A stretch of 64,000 bases of DNA from Silanimonas sp. (GCF_027530345.1 NZ_JAPZQK010000002.1:124001-188000); one strand, 5' to 3'; positions 15,713 to 24,962 are shown, counted from the first letter of the stretch. Notes: generated by a model not told the origin, from the sequence alone. Program-made: numbers and translations.

Positions 15713-16392
15713 TGAGTGATTTCGACGAACAGGGCCCGCAGGGCACGCCCGCCGCCACCGGCGCGCCGCCGATGGCCTCGCGCTTCCGCGGCTTCCTTCC
15801 CGTCGTCGTCGATGTCGAGACCGGCGGCTTCGAATCCGCGCGGCACGCCCTGCTGGAAATCGCCGCGGTGCCGATCGAGATGGACGACGAAGGCTTCCTG
15901 TTTCCTGGCGAGACGGTGAGCGTGCACGTGGAGCCCGCGCCGGGCCTCGAGATCGACCCGAAGTCGCTGGAGATCACCGGCATCCAGCTCGACCATCCGT
16001 TCCGCGACGCGCAACCGGAGAAGCTCGCGCTGGACCGCATCTTCACCCCGGTGCGCGCGGCCGCGAAACGCAACGGCTGCCAGCGCGCCATCCTCGTCGG
16101 CCACAACGCGCACTTCGACCTCGGCTTCCTCAACGCGGCGATCGCGCGCGTGGGCCACAAGCGCAGCCCCTTCCATCCCTTCAGCACGATGGACACGGTG
16201 ACGCTGGCCGGCATGGCCTACGGCCAGACGGTGCTCGCCAAGGCGGTTCAGGCCGCAGGACTGCCCTGGGACGGCAACGAGGCGCATTCGGCCGTCTACG
16301 ACACCGAGCGCACGGCGCAGCTGTTCTGCGCGGTGATGAACCGCTGGAAGCAGTTCAACGACCTCGATCTGCAGCGCGCCGCGCAGGACTGA
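15712..16392 (+). CDS. rnt: Ribonuclease T
   Basis: 3'-5' exoribonuclease that trims tRNA and other stable RNA 3' ends. It is 226 residues with the DEDDh exonuclease fold: VDVETGGF (about 32-39), the [11 protein letters not shown] block (about 128-138) and HSAVYDTE (about 182-189). The RNase T substrate-binding stretch IPxEMDDEG is also present. An N-terminal extension of ~20 residues (Gly/Ala/Pro-rich) precedes the core, a normal variation. It faces the CBU_0592-like and rlmB genes convergently. No ribosome-binding site is evident; see the promoter feature just upstream. Confidence 0.94.
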   Translation: MSDFDEQGPQGTPAATGAPPMASRFRGFLPVVVDVETGGFESARHALLEIAAVPIEMDDEGFLFPGETVSVHVEPAPGLEIDPKSLEITGIQLDHPFRDAQPEKLALDRIFTPVRAAAKRNGCQRAILVGHNAHFDLGFLNAAIARVGHKRSPFHPFSTMDTVTLAGMAYGQTVLAKAVQAAGLPWDGNEAHSAVYDTERTAQLFCAVMNRWKQFNDLDLQRAAQD

Positions 16393-16422
16393 GCGCGGCC
16401 CGGAGGGCGGCGGCGACGCGGC

Positions 16423-16719
16423 TCAGGTTGCCGGGGATTTCGGCGCGCGGAACGCCGCTGCACGCGCTGCCAAGCCGCGCCACAGCCCGTAGAGGCTGAT
16501 CGCGATCCAAGCGATCTGCATCAGGAAGGGCGTGAGCACCTCGGTGATCGGGGCCGGCGAACCGAAGATCGAGACGAGGATGAAGATCGAACCAAACAGG
16601 TTCGCGACCTGGTAGCCGATCGAACTGCCCTGCAGCTTGCCCGCCTGAAGCAGCGCATACGCCAGCAGCACGAAGGCGATGCCGGCCATGCCGATGAAGT
16701 CGAACCACTGCAGGCTCAC
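16423..16719 (-). CDS. Small membrane protein, CBU_0592-like
   Basis: Small inner-membrane protein of 98 residues with about three hydrophobic helices. The motif WFDFIGMAGIAFVLLAYALLQ at the start, and QVANLFGSIFILVS in the middle, resemble the CBU_0592-type domain found in many proteobacteria; its function is not established. The GTG at 16719 overlaps the rlmB stop (GTGA), so translation is coupled to rlmB. The tail is basic and Ala-rich. I see no residues that would suggest catalysis. Confidence 0.72.
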   Translation of the reverse strand: MSLQWFDFIGMAGIAFVLLAYALLQAGKLQGSSIGYQVANLFGSIFILVSIFGSPAPITEVLTPFLMQIAWIAISLYGLWRGLAARAAAFRAPKSPAT

Positions 16720-17462
16720 GCGGCGCCCCGCTGGCGCACCGCCTCGAACAGCGCGACGCCGGTCGCGACGGAGACGTTGAGGCTCTCCATGTCGCCGGGC
16801 ATCGGGATGCGGACAAGCTGGTCGCAGGTCTCGCCGGTGAGGCGGCGCAGGCCGTCGCCCTCGCCCCCGAGCACGAGACCCACATTGCCCTTGAGGTCGA
16901 GCGAGTAGAACGAGGCCTTGGCTTCGCCGGCGAAGCCGTAGAGCCACACGCCAAGGTCCTTCAGCTCGCGAAGCGCGCGGGCGAGGTTGGTCACCTGCAC
17001 CAACGCGATGCGGTCGGCCGCACCGGCCGCGGTCTTGCGCACGGTGGCGGTGACGCCCACGGCCTTGTCCTTCGGGATGATCACGCAGGTGACGCCCGCG
17101 GCGGCCGCGCTGCGCAGGCAGGCGCCGAGATTGTGCGGGTCCTGCACGCCATCGAGCACGAGCACCAGGGCCTTGCCCTCCGCGCCTTCGACCAGCCCCT
17201 TCAGGTCCTTCTCGTCGAGCAGCTTGGCGGCTTCGTAGCGCGCGGCCACACCCTGGTGGCGCGTGCCGCCGGCGATGCCTTCCAGCGCCTGCGTGTTCAC
17301 CTTCCGCACCGGGATGCCGCAATCGACGGCTTCCTTCTCGATCTCGGAAAGGCGCGGGTTCTTGCCACTGTTCTCCATCAGCACTTCGCGAACATTGGCG
17401 ACGTCGTGCTCGAGGGCGGAGGCGACGGCATTGATGCCGACAATCCAGCTGGTCTTGCTCAT
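16716..17462 (-). CDS. rlmB: 23S rRNA (guanosine-2'-O)-methyltransferase RlmB
   Basis: SpoU-family methyltransferase that 2'-O-methylates G2251 of 23S rRNA (E. coli numbering). It is 248 residues. The N-terminal substrate-binding domain (about 5-80, WIVGINAV, GTRHQGV) precedes the trefoil-knot domain with motifs LDGVQDPHNLGACLRSA (about 98-114), VLGGEGDGLRRLT and IPMPGDMESLNVSVA. ATG 17462 is chosen because MSKTSWIVGINAV is the normal family start; upstream sequence in the frame is low-complexity. It follows rnr on the same strand with a 22-base gap. Confidence 0.95.
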   Translation of the reverse strand: MSKTSWIVGINAVASALEHDVANVREVLMENSGKNPRLSEIEKEAVDCGIPVRKVNTQALEGIAGGTRHQGVAARYEAAKLLDEKDLKGLVEGAEGKALVLVLDGVQDPHNLGACLRSAAAAGVTCVIIPKDKAVGVTATVRKTAAGAADRIALVQVTNLARALRELKDLGVWLYGFAGEAKASFYSLDLKGNVGLVLGGEGDGLRRLTGETCDQLVRIPMPGDMESLNVSVATGVALFEAVRQRGAA

Positions 17463-17484
17463 GAGGGGTTCCGTATCGTTTTCG

Positions 17485-19995
17485 TCAGCGGCGGGACTTG
17501 CCGGCCTTCGATTTGGGCGCGCCGCCTTTGCCGGCAGGCTTGCCGAGGCCAGCCTTTGCCGCACCGCGCGGCGCCTTGGCGTTGGGATGCGGGCGCGCGG
17601 TCGGCGTGCCGCCCTTGCGCGGCGTGTCGATCTCGTCCGGCAGCACCAGCTTGAAGTCGATGCGGCGGTCCTCGACGGAAGCGCGCAGCACCTTCACCCG
17701 CACGGTGTCGCCGAGCGACCATGCGAGGCCCCGGCGCTCGCCAGCCAGCGTCTTCCGCGTGGCGTCGAAGTGGTAGTAGTCGTGCGGCAGCATGGTCACG
17801 TGGACGAGGCCGTTGACCTTCGACTCGATCAGCTCCACGAACAGGCCGAAGCTGGTGACGCCGCTGACGACGCCGTCGAAATCGCTGCCAACGTGCTGCT
17901 CCATCCACGCGCTGCGGTAGCGCTCGTCGACCTCGCGCTCGGCCTCGTCGGCGCGGCGCTCCTTCTCCGAGCAGGCGAGGCAGAGCGTGCCCATCTCCTT
18001 CTCGGTGTAGCTGAAGTCGCTGGCGCTGCCGCCGTTGAGGATGTGCTTGATCGAACGGTGCAGCAGCAGGTCCGGGTAACGGCGGATCGGCGAGGTGAAG
18101 TGGCCGTAGCTTTCCAGCGCGAGGCCGAAGTGGCCGATGTTCTCGATGGAGTACTGCGCGAGGCTCTGCGAGCGCAGCAGCACGGTTTCCAGCAGGGCGG
18201 CGTCCGGGCGCTTGCGCACCTTGCGCAGCAGCGTGGTGAAGTCCTTGGGCTCGACCTTCTGCCACGGCGGCAGGCGCAGGCCGAACTCCATCAGGAATTC
18301 CAACAGCTCGGTGTACTTGCGCTCCGGCGGACGATCGTGGATGCGGAAGGGTGCCGGGATCTTCTTGCGGATGACGAAGCGCGCGGCCTCGACGTTCGCC
18401 GCGATCATGCATTCCTCGATCAGCTTGTGGGCGTCGTTGCGCTCCAGCATGCCGGCCTGGATCACCTCGCCCTTGGCATCGAGCACGAAGCGCACTTCGC
18501 CCGATTCGAACTCGATCGCGCCGCGCTCGCCGCGCGCCTTCGACAGCACCCGGTACAACTGGTGCAGGGCCTCGATCTGCGGGCGCAGCGAGCCCAACTG
18601 GACCAGGGCCTCCTCGTCGCCGTCGATGGCCTTGCCGACGGTCGTGTACGTCAGGCGGGCGTGTGAACGCATCACCGCCTCGTAGAACTTCGAGCGGCTG
18701 ACGTTGCCGTCGAAGTCGACGCGCATGTCGCAGACGAAGCACAGGCGGTCGACCTTCGGGTTCAACGAGCAGATGCCGTTGCTGAGCGTCTCCGGCAGCA
18801 TCGGCACGACGAAGCCGGGGAAGTACACCGAGGTGCCACGCTGCACCGCTTCGGCGTCGAGCGCCGTGCCCGGCCGCACGTAGGCCGAGACGTCGGCGAT
18901 GGCGACGATCAGGCGGAAACCCTTGCCGTCCGCTTCGCACCACACGGCGTCGTCGAAGTCCTTCGCGTCCTCGCCGTCGATGGTGACCAGCGGCACGCTG
19001 CGCAGGTCCACGCGCTTGGCAGCGACGTCGGCCGGCACCTCGAGCGGCACCGCTTCGGCCTCGTGCAGCGTCTCCTGCGGGAAATCGTGCGGCAGGTTGT
19101 GGGTGTGGATGGCGGCTTCGACCACGCGCGAGGCGGTGAGTCGATCACCCAGCACGACGAGGATCCGGCCGAAGGGCGGGCGGCCCGACTCGGGCGGCGC
19201 GGTAATCTCGGCGACCACGCGCTGGCCTTCCTTCGCGCCATTTCGGGCCAGCGGCGGGATCAGCACCTCGGCGAGGATGCGGCGGTCGTCGGGCACGACG
19301 TACCCGATGCCGGCACGCTCCTCGAAGCGACCCATCACGCGGGTGAGCCGGCGTTCGAGAACTTCGACGACGGCGCCTTCGCGGCGGCCGCGACGGTCGA
19401 CGCCGGTGACGCAGCCGAGCACGCGATCGCCGTGCATCACCTTGCGCATCTCGTTCGGCGGCAGGAACAAGTCGTCGCTGCCGTCCTCGGGCTTCAGGAA
19501 GCCGAAGCCGTCCGGGTTGGCGATGACGCGGCCGGGAATCAGGTCGAGTCGCTCGGCCGGCGCGAAGCCGCCGCGGCGGTTCAGCAGCAGCTGGCCGTCG
19601 CGCACCATCGCAGCGAGCCGCTTCGACAGCGCCTCGAAGCGGTCGGGCGCCTCGAGGGCGAAGGCCTTGGCCAGCTCGTCGGCGGTCACCGGGCCGGGCG
19701 CGGCGACGAGGTGCGCAAGGATGGCCTCGCGGCTGGTGATCGGGTTGTCGTAGCGCTGCGCCTCGCGGCCCGCATGGGGGTCGGCCGCGCCTCGGGTCGC
19801 CGTTGGCGTGCCGGCGGGGGCGTCGACGCCGTAGGGGTCGTAGCTGCGGGGACGGGGGCCTGCGCGACCACTGCCGCGCGTCGCCTCCGGCATCCAGGGT
19901 GCCTTTGCCGGCGGCTTGCCCCGGCCACTGCCGCCGGACGAACCGCCCGGACCGTTGCCGGGGCCTTTGCCCCGGCTGCCTTTCGATTTGGTCAT
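17485..19995 (-). CDS. rnr: Ribonuclease R (RNB-family exoribonuclease)
   Basis: Processive 3'-5' exoribonuclease that degrades structured RNA. It is 836 residues from ATG 19995. The N-terminus is a Gly/Pro/Lys-rich disordered stretch (about 1-70), followed by a winged-helix segment, cold-shock domains (about 145-300), and the RNB catalytic domain with DGEDAKDFDDAVWCE holding the metal-binding aspartates. An S1 domain follows near residues 710-790, and then a basic Lys/Arg-rich tail. An in-frame ATG at 20007 is possible. The promoter must lie in the 100 bases shared with the divergent tRNA-Leu. Confidence 0.95.
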   Translation of the reverse strand: MTKSKGSRGKGPGNGPGGSSGGSGRGKPPAKAPWMPEATRGSGRAGPRPRSYDPYGVDAPAGTPTATRGAADPHAGREAQRYDNPITSREAILAHLVAAPGPVTADELAKAFALEAPDRFEALSKRLAAMVRDGQLLLNRRGGFAPAERLDLIPGRVIANPDGFGFLKPEDGSDDLFLPPNEMRKVMHGDRVLGCVTGVDRRGRREGAVVEVLERRLTRVMGRFEERAGIGYVVPDDRRILAEVLIPPLARNGAKEGQRVVAEITAPPESGRPPFGRILVVLGDRLTASRVVEAAIHTHNLPHDFPQETLHEAEAVPLEVPADVAAKRVDLRSVPLVTIDGEDAKDFDDAVWCEADGKGFRLIVAIADVSAYVRPGTALDAEAVQRGTSVYFPGFVVPMLPETLSNGICSLNPKVDRLCFVCDMRVDFDGNVSRSKFYEAVMRSHARLTYTTVGKAIDGDEEALVQLGSLRPQIEALHQLYRVLSKARGERGAIEFESGEVRFVLDAKGEVIQAGMLERNDAHKLIEECMIAANVEAARFVIRKKIPAPFRIHDRPPERKYTELLEFLMEFGLRLPPWQKVEPKDFTTLLRKVRKRPDAALLETVLLRSQSLAQYSIENIGHFGLALESYGHFTSPIRRYPDLLLHRSIKHILNGGSASDFSYTEKEMGTLCLACSEKERRADEAEREVDERYRSAWMEQHVGSDFDGVVSGVTSFGLFVELIESKVNGLVHVTMLPHDYYHFDATRKTLAGERRGLAWSLGDTVRVKVLRASVEDRRIDFKLVLPDEIDTPRKGGTPTARPHPNAKAPRGAAKAGLGKPAGKGGAPKSKAGKSRR

Positions 19996-20029
19996 GGGCG
20001 GGAGCATACCGCGACGTGAACACCGGGCG

Positions 20030-20058
20030 TTGACAGTCCGACGCGCGGCCCGTAATCT
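20030..20058 (+). promoter_or_regulatory. Sigma-70 promoter of tRNA-Leu
   Basis: A consensus -35 TTGACA (20030-20035) is followed after 17 bases by TAATCT (20053-20058). Initiation would fall about 30 bases before the tRNA. The GC-rich bases just after the -10 resemble the discriminator of growth-rate-controlled stable RNA promoters. Confidence 0.8.
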
Positions 20059-20096
20059 TCGCGGCCTTCCAGCGCCTCCGGCGTTGCGAGGCACCT

Positions 20097-20181
<85 letters not shown>

Positions 20182-20184
20182 ATG

Positions 20185-20217
20185 CAAAAGCCCGCCGCAA
20201 GGCGGGTTTTTCTTTTT
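20185..20217 (+). terminator. Rho-independent terminator of tRNA-Leu
   Basis: A hairpin CCCGCC / GGCGGG with a GCAA tetraloop is preceded by AAAAG and followed by TTTTTCTTTTT. This is a textbook intrinsic terminator four bases after the tRNA CCA end. Confidence 0.95.
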
Positions 20218-20290
20218 GGGGTCGTCGGCAGCGGGATAACGATTTGCCTGCTAGGGTTTTAGGCAAATCGGAGCACAAGGACCTGCAGCC

Positions 20291-21064
20291 ATGACATGGC
20301 TGAGATGGATTGTCGTTTCCTCCTTATCGGTTCTTGGTCTCGGCGCCTCTGCCGCTGAGCCGAAGGTTGAGCTCCGTTTTCCCTTCACCAGCATCGCGCC
20401 TTTGGTGATGCGCGATGCATGCGGCGAAGTCCGGGGCATCGTGCCCAGCCAGGTTCGGCGACTCGCCAGAAATGCCGACTTGCGGATCACGTTCGTCGAT
20501 GTCCCGGGGTCGCATTCCCGCGACGCCTTGCAGCAGCGCAACATCACCATGGATCTGGATTTTCCAGGCACTTGGCGCGATGAGCACATGCAGAGACTCA
20601 ACCTCTCCGTAAGTGTGGATATGGTCAGACTCGAGAGGCTTTCCGAAACCTCGCGTGTCGCGCCGACGACGACAGCGATCTATTCCGATTCCATCCGCCC
20701 CCTGATCAGGAGCACGGATCGAGCGGTGGTGGTCCGGGACTTCAACGAGATGGCTCGGCTCTGGGTTCTGGGCCAGATTGACGCCGTGATCGGCCCCAAG
20801 GAGCCGGTGCTGTATGCGCTGTTCCTTCAGGGCGTGAAGCCAAGCGATGTGACCCCTCGCCTGGAAGTGCTTTCCACCGCCCACGCCTTCATTTACGTCG
20901 ACCCCAGCGTCGGCCCCGACGTCATTGCACGCCTGGAGGCCGCCGGGGAGGAAATGGCGTGGCCACTGAGCCTTGCCCAACTGCGCGAGCGCTACCTGAG
21001 CCAGGCGGCGCGGGGGCTGAAGGACGGCACCCCTCGCTGCGAGCGGCCGACGCCGCGAACGTGA
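20291..21064 (+). CDS. Exported protein resembling a periplasmic solute-binding protein; function unknown
   Basis: The product is 257 residues with a clear signal peptide (about 1-22, cleavage after ASA). The rest resembles type 2 periplasmic binding proteins in pattern (a GIVPSQVRRLARNADLRITFVD lobe, a central strand VVVRDFNEMARLWVLGQIDAVIG, a C-terminal helix ending in LRERYL). No transporter genes are next to it, so a sensing or orphan role is possible. The gene looks richer in A/T than its neighbours and stands alone between a tRNA terminator and a convergent operon. That would fit recent acquisition. I cannot assign a ligand. Confidence 0.7.
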   Translation: MTWLRWIVVSSLSVLGLGASAAEPKVELRFPFTSIAPLVMRDACGEVRGIVPSQVRRLARNADLRITFVDVPGSHSRDALQQRNITMDLDFPGTWRDEHMQRLNLSVSVDMVRLERLSETSRVAPTTTAIYSDSIRPLIRSTDRAVVVRDFNEMARLWVLGQIDAVIGPKEPVLYALFLQGVKPSDVTPRLEVLSTAHAFIYVDPSVGPDVIARLEAAGEEMAWPLSLAQLRERYLSQAARGLKDGTPRCERPTPRT

Positions 21065-21184
21065 AGGCAAGCCCGGCGCCTCGCCATCCGGTGCGGGCAG
21101 ACGACATATTCCAGCGGAGGCTTCTGTCTGTGGATGCCCGGGCAGGAGCGCGTTCTCCAGACCAGGGAGACCATCGTCCGGCCT

Positions 21185-21847
21185 TCAGCGCGCCAGCAGG
21201 TCCTCGTGGAAGGCGCCGATCGGCCGCTCCGGATGGCGGATCTGGATCTCGAGGATCCACAGCGCATCGCCCGGCTCATGGCTGACCGCGCCCAAGTCCG
21301 GCGCCTTGTGGATCGCGTGCGGGAAATCGCCAACGCGATGGCCCTTCACGTCGTGGTTGAATTCCCAGCCCATCGCGGTCGCCTCGCGCTTGGCGAAGGC
21401 GTAGAGCTCACGGCCGGTCGGGCGCAGCTCACGCCATGCGGCGGCGACGCGGTCCCAAAGTTCACGACAGGCCGCGGCGCAGGCCTGCATCGTCTCGTCC
21501 TCGCCCACCACGAAGGTGGTGCCGGCATCACCCTCGTGGCCATCCCACACCGCGCCGAGGTCGACGAAGAACAGGTCGTTCTCGCCGAGTACCGCGTCAA
21601 CGGGCGAGCGCTCCTTCCACATCAGCCGCGTGTTCGGGCCGACGCGGACGATGTCCGGGTGCCAGCGCCGCTGGTAGCCCAGTGAAGCCAGCACCTCGCC
21701 GGCCAAGGCCTTGGCCTCGCTCTCGCGCATGCCGGGACGAACGCCGCGACCAATCGCATTGACGGCTTCCCAGGTCTTGGCCTGCGCGTGCAGCAAAGCT
21801 TCGCGCCGGTAGCCCGCACCGGTGCGCTCATGGGCTTCGGCACTCAT
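21185..21847 (-). CDS. M24-family metallopeptidase (Xaa-Pro peptidase-like)
   Basis: Pita-bread-fold metallopeptidase of 220 residues, shorter than full-size aminopeptidase P and lacking its N-terminal domain. The five dinuclear-metal ligands are readable: Asp in FVDLGAVWDG (about 94), Asp in EGDAGTTF (about 106), His in GHRVGDFPHAIH, Glu in ILEIQI, and the final Glu in FHEDLL. These suggest an active hydrolase, but the substrate is unknown. The ATG overlaps the stop of the upstream ubiquinone hydroxylase gene by ATGA, so it is the last gene of that three-gene operon. Confidence 0.82.
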   Translation of the reverse strand: MSAEAHERTGAGYRREALLHAQAKTWEAVNAIGRGVRPGMRESEAKALAGEVLASLGYQRRWHPDIVRVGPNTRLMWKERSPVDAVLGENDLFFVDLGAVWDGHEGDAGTTFVVGEDETMQACAAACRELWDRVAAAWRELRPTGRELYAFAKREATAMGWEFNHDVKGHRVGDFPHAIHKAPDLGAVSHEPGDALWILEIQIRHPERPIGAFHEDLLAR

Positions 21848-23031
21848 CGCGCGCCTCCCGCGGCATGGCCCCAGAGCAGGCGGTTGAGCGGCGGGAGGTT
21901 GCCGGCTGCCAGCGCCCAGCCGCGCAAGGCGACAGCCGGCGGTGCCGCATTCGAGTAGACGTCATGGATGGCTTCGAAGGCCCGCGCCGACACCACGTTG
22001 TCGCTGTGCCGGCGCCGCGCCCAGCGCGACAGCATCGTTTCCGAGATCGGCGCACGCCGCCGCGACAGGGCGTCGTCCACGCCCGTCAGCAACTCGCCGA
22101 CGTCGCGCAGACCGAGGTTCACGCCCTGCCCGGCCAGCGGATGCACGGCGTGCGCGGCGTCCCCGAGCAAGGCGATGCGCCCCTCGCGCGTACGGGTGGC
22201 GAGCTGGCGCTTCAGCGGAAAGGCGATGCGCGGCGAATCAAGCGCGAGATCGCCGAGCACGCGATCGGACGCGCGGGTGATCTCGGCGTTGAATTGCGCT
22301 TCGGGCACGGTGGCGAGGCGATCGGCTTCGCCCTGCGGCAGCGACCAGACGATCGACACGCGGCCGTCCGCGCAGGGCAGCAGGGCCAGCGGCCCGGACG
22401 GCAGGAAGCGCTGCCAGCAGGTGGCGTCGTGCGGACGCTCGGTGCGCAGGTAGGCGACCAGCCCCTTCGCCGCGTAGTCGCGGGCGTCGAGGTCGATGCC
22501 GGCCAGCCCGCGCACCGCGGAGGCCGCGCCGTCCGCGCCGAACACCCACGAGGCGCGGATGCGACGCTCGCCGGCCAATCGCAGCGCCACGTCGTCGTCG
22601 CCGGGCTCAAGGCCTTCGACGGCGGCATCAAGGATCGGCACGCCCGCGGCGCCGAGCGCCGCCTGCAGGCGATCAACCAGCAGCCCGTGTTCGACGATGT
22701 GGCCCAGGCGTGGCACGCCAAGCGCGGCGGCGTCGAAGCGCAAGGGCGCGCCACCGCCGGCGTCCCAGACCTGCATCGCCGCGTAGGGCTGGGCGCGCGC
22801 AGCACGCACGGCCGGCCAGACCTCGAGCGCGCCAAGCAGGGCCTCGCTGTCGGGCGCGATCGCGTAAACGCGCAGGTCCGGCGCGTCGGCGCGCCACGCG
22901 GCCGGCGGCGTGGATTCGACCACTGCGACATCGAGGCCGCGGCGCTTCAGCCCGAGCGCCAGTGCGCTGCCGACGATGCCCGCGCCGACCACGACGGCAT
23001 CGAGGCGGCGACGTTCGATCGAGGCGCTCAT
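21844..23031 (-). CDS. UbiH/UbiF-family FAD-dependent ring hydroxylase
   Basis: Flavin monooxygenase of the ubiquinone-biosynthesis type, 395 residues. The FAD-binding Rossmann motif GAGIVGSALAL is at about 16-26. ADGAASAVRG is the middle DG-type motif, and GDAAHAVHPLAGQGVNLGLRD is the UbiH/Coq6 signature near residue 290. It is paired with a second, divergent UbiH-type enzyme upstream, overlapping by 4 bases. Together they probably hydroxylate different ring carbons; which position this one uses (UbiF, UbiI or UbiM type) cannot be told from sequence alone. ATG 23031 is chosen at the ATGA overlap. Confidence 0.87.
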   Translation of the reverse strand: MSASIERRRLDAVVVGAGIVGSALALGLKRRGLDVAVVESTPPAAWRADAPDLRVYAIAPDSEALLGALEVWPAVRAARAQPYAAMQVWDAGGGAPLRFDAAALGVPRLGHIVEHGLLVDRLQAALGAAGVPILDAAVEGLEPGDDDVALRLAGERRIRASWVFGADGAASAVRGLAGIDLDARDYAAKGLVAYLRTERPHDATCWQRFLPSGPLALLPCADGRVSIVWSLPQGEADRLATVPEAQFNAEITRASDRVLGDLALDSPRIAFPLKRQLATRTREGRIALLGDAAHAVHPLAGQGVNLGLRDVGELLTGVDDALSRRRAPISETMLSRWARRRHSDNVVSARAFEAIHDVYSNAAPPAVALRGWALAAGNLPPLNRLLWGHAAGGAR

Positions 23032-24266
23032 GCGGCGTCCCTCGCCAGCGTCGGCACGCGGCCGCGGAAGCCCATCGCGCCGGCGACGAAGCCCGCGCGC
23101 AGCCCGGCATCGAGGTTCATCGCGGCGAAACCGAGGCTGCGTCCGAGGCGATGCCATGGGGATTCGCTCGCGGTCACCCGCGCGAGGCCGTCGCTGAAGG
23201 CAAGGGTCTCGGCGCGGTCGATGCCGCGGCGATCCTCGTAGGCCGCAAGCACGGGCGCGGCCCCGGGGTCCGAAGCGCCGCTCGTCCGTGTCTCGGCCAG
23301 CACATCGACGAGGCTCAGCGCATCGCGCAATCCAAGGTTGAAGCCCTGCGCACCGATCGGATGGATCGTCTGCGCCGCATTGCCGACCAGCACCAGGCGT
23401 TCGGCCACCAGCGATGTCGCCACCAGCCGGCGCAGCGGCCAGGCGCTGCGCGCACCGACCTCGCGCACGGCACCGGCACGCCAGCCGGCGCGGCGCTGGA
23501 ACGCCTCGGCGAAGGCGCGATCATCCAGGGCCATCACGGCGTCCGCCTCGTCGGTGGCCACGCCCATCAAGGCGCCATGGCGCCCGCCGGCCATCGGCAG
23601 CAGGGCGCAAGGGCCTGTCGCCGTCAGGCGTTCGTAGGCCGTGCCCGGGGTCGCGGCACCCATGCGCACCGAGGTGACGATCAGGGTCTGCCCGTAGTCG
23701 TGGGTCTCGACACCGATGCCCGCGGAAGCGCGCAGCGGCGAGTGCGTGCCATCGGCCGCGACCACAAGCCGGGCCCGCCAGCGCTGCACGGACGCCGCGG
23801 TCCCGGGGTCGCCCGGGCTCACGTGGACGTCGAGGGCGCGATAACCGTCGTCGGCCACACCGGCCGCAGTAGCCGTGCCGCGCACCGACACCAGGCCCGG
23901 CAGCGCGGCCACCGCCTGCTGCAGTGCCGACCCGAGATCTCCGGCGAGCACGACACCGCCGAAGGCCTCGCGCCCGACATCGCGCGCCGCCACCGAGAGC
24001 ACGCCGAAATCGCCCTCGCGGCTGACATGGAGGCGCTCGATGGGCGTCGGGGGCGTGGCAAGGCGAGCGAGCACGCCCAGCCGGCCCAAGGCATTGAGGC
24101 TGGCGGCCGCCAAGGCCAGCTTGCGCGGGTCCGCCGCCAGCGGCGTCGAGCCGGTGCCGGCATCCACGAGGCCCACGGCCAGGCCGAGTGGCGCCAGCGC
24201 ACACGCGAAGCTGCAACCGACGAGGCCACCGCCGACCACCACCACGTCGAAATCTCGGATCTCCAT
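23028..24266 (-). CDS. ubiH: UbiH-type 2-octaprenyl-6-methoxyphenol hydroxylase
   Basis: Flavin-dependent hydroxylase of ubiquinone biosynthesis, 412 residues. The N-terminal GGGLVGCSFACAL binds FAD, AADGTHSPLR is the central DG motif, and VGNAAQTIHPIGAQGFNLGLRDA (with Asn where many relatives have Asp) is the signature for the flavin ribityl site. The Asn and QTIHPIGAQGF wording is typical of UbiH. ATG 24266 gives the normal N-terminus. It is the first gene of the ubiH-hydroxylase-M24 operon. A TATCCT -10 on the minus strand lies eight bases before the ATG, so its mRNA may have almost no leader. Confidence 0.88.
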   Translation of the reverse strand: MEIRDFDVVVVGGGLVGCSFACALAPLGLAVGLVDAGTGSTPLAADPRKLALAAASLNALGRLGVLARLATPPTPIERLHVSREGDFGVLSVAARDVGREAFGGVVLAGDLGSALQQAVAALPGLVSVRGTATAAGVADDGYRALDVHVSPGDPGTAASVQRWRARLVVAADGTHSPLRASAGIGVETHDYGQTLIVTSVRMGAATPGTAYERLTATGPCALLPMAGGRHGALMGVATDEADAVMALDDRAFAEAFQRRAGWRAGAVREVGARSAWPLRRLVATSLVAERLVLVGNAAQTIHPIGAQGFNLGLRDALSLVDVLAETRTSGASDPGAAPVLAAYEDRRGIDRAETLAFSDGLARVTASESPWHRLGRSLGFAAMNLDAGLRAGFVAGAMGFRGRVPTLARDAA

Positions 24267-24374
24267 GCCGCGCAAGGATACGCGTCTCCCTCGATCCGGA
24301 GGTCGTCGGCCGGTCACGGCGGCCGAGGCATCGGCTAGACTCCCGACCTTCGATTCCGCTGCCGATCACCCTCC

Positions 24375-24962
24375 ATGCGCCTTGCCGTCCGCCCCGCTCT
24401 CGCGGTGTTCGCTGCCCTCGCCCTGCTCATGGCCGCCACGCGCGCCCATCACTTCGGCGCCATCCCGGACGCCTCGTGGGCGGTGTTCTTCGCCTCCGGC
24501 CTCTATCTCGCGGGCCACCAGCGCTGGGCCTTCCCGGCCCTGATGGCGCTGGCCGTGCTCGTCGACTACCTCGTCATCTCGGCGACCGGCGTGAGTTTCT
24601 GGTCGCACTACTGCGTCTCGCCGGGCTACTGGTTCCTGCTGCCGGCGCACGCCGCGATGATGGCCGCCGGGCAGTGGGCCGCCGCGAACGGCCTCGCCCC
24701 GCGCTGGGCGCTGTTGGGACGTCTGGTGCTCGCGCTCGCGGTGGGCACCGCCGCCTGCCACCTGCTGGCCCAGGGCGGCTTTTACTGGTTCAGCGGCAGC
24801 GTGGCCGAGCCCACCCTCGCCGGCTGGGCAAAGAACTTTAGCGACTGGCTGCTCCCCTACGCGCAGGTCGCGTTCGCGTGGGTGGCGGTCATCGGCGCCT
24901 TGCACCTCGCCCTTCAGCCGCTTTTCGCCCGCCTGCCGGGCGCGGCGGTGAAGGCCGACTGA
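24375..24962 (+). CDS. btuM: Probable BtuM, cobalamin-specific membrane transporter
   Basis: Hydrophobic protein of 195 residues with about six membrane segments, no ATPase partner nearby. It resembles BtuM, a solitary ECF-type S component that imports vitamin B12 and binds cobalt through a conserved cysteine. The motif SHYCVSPGYWFL puts Cys at residue 80 and Tyr at 85; as I recall, these are the numbers given for Cys80 and Tyr85 in the characterised Thiobacillus protein. The next gene is a cobalamin adenosyltransferase, which fits import of B12 followed by adenosylation. A -10-like TAGACT is at 24336-24341. I found no B12 riboswitch in the 108-base leader. Confidence 0.78.
   Translation: MRLAVRPALAVFAALALLMAATRAHHFGAIPDASWAVFFASGLYLAGHQRWAFPALMALAVLVDYLVISATGVSFWSHYCVSPGYWFLLPAHAAMMAAGQWAAANGLAPRWALLGRLVLALAVGTAACHLLAQGGFYWFSGSVAEPTLAGWAKNFSDWLLPYAQVAFAWVAVIGALHLALQPLFARLPGAAVKAD

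Noticed and set aside
24267-24374. Cobalamin riboswitch upstream of btuM
   Set aside because: The region is only 108 bases and no B12-box-like sequence or suitable folding pattern was found.
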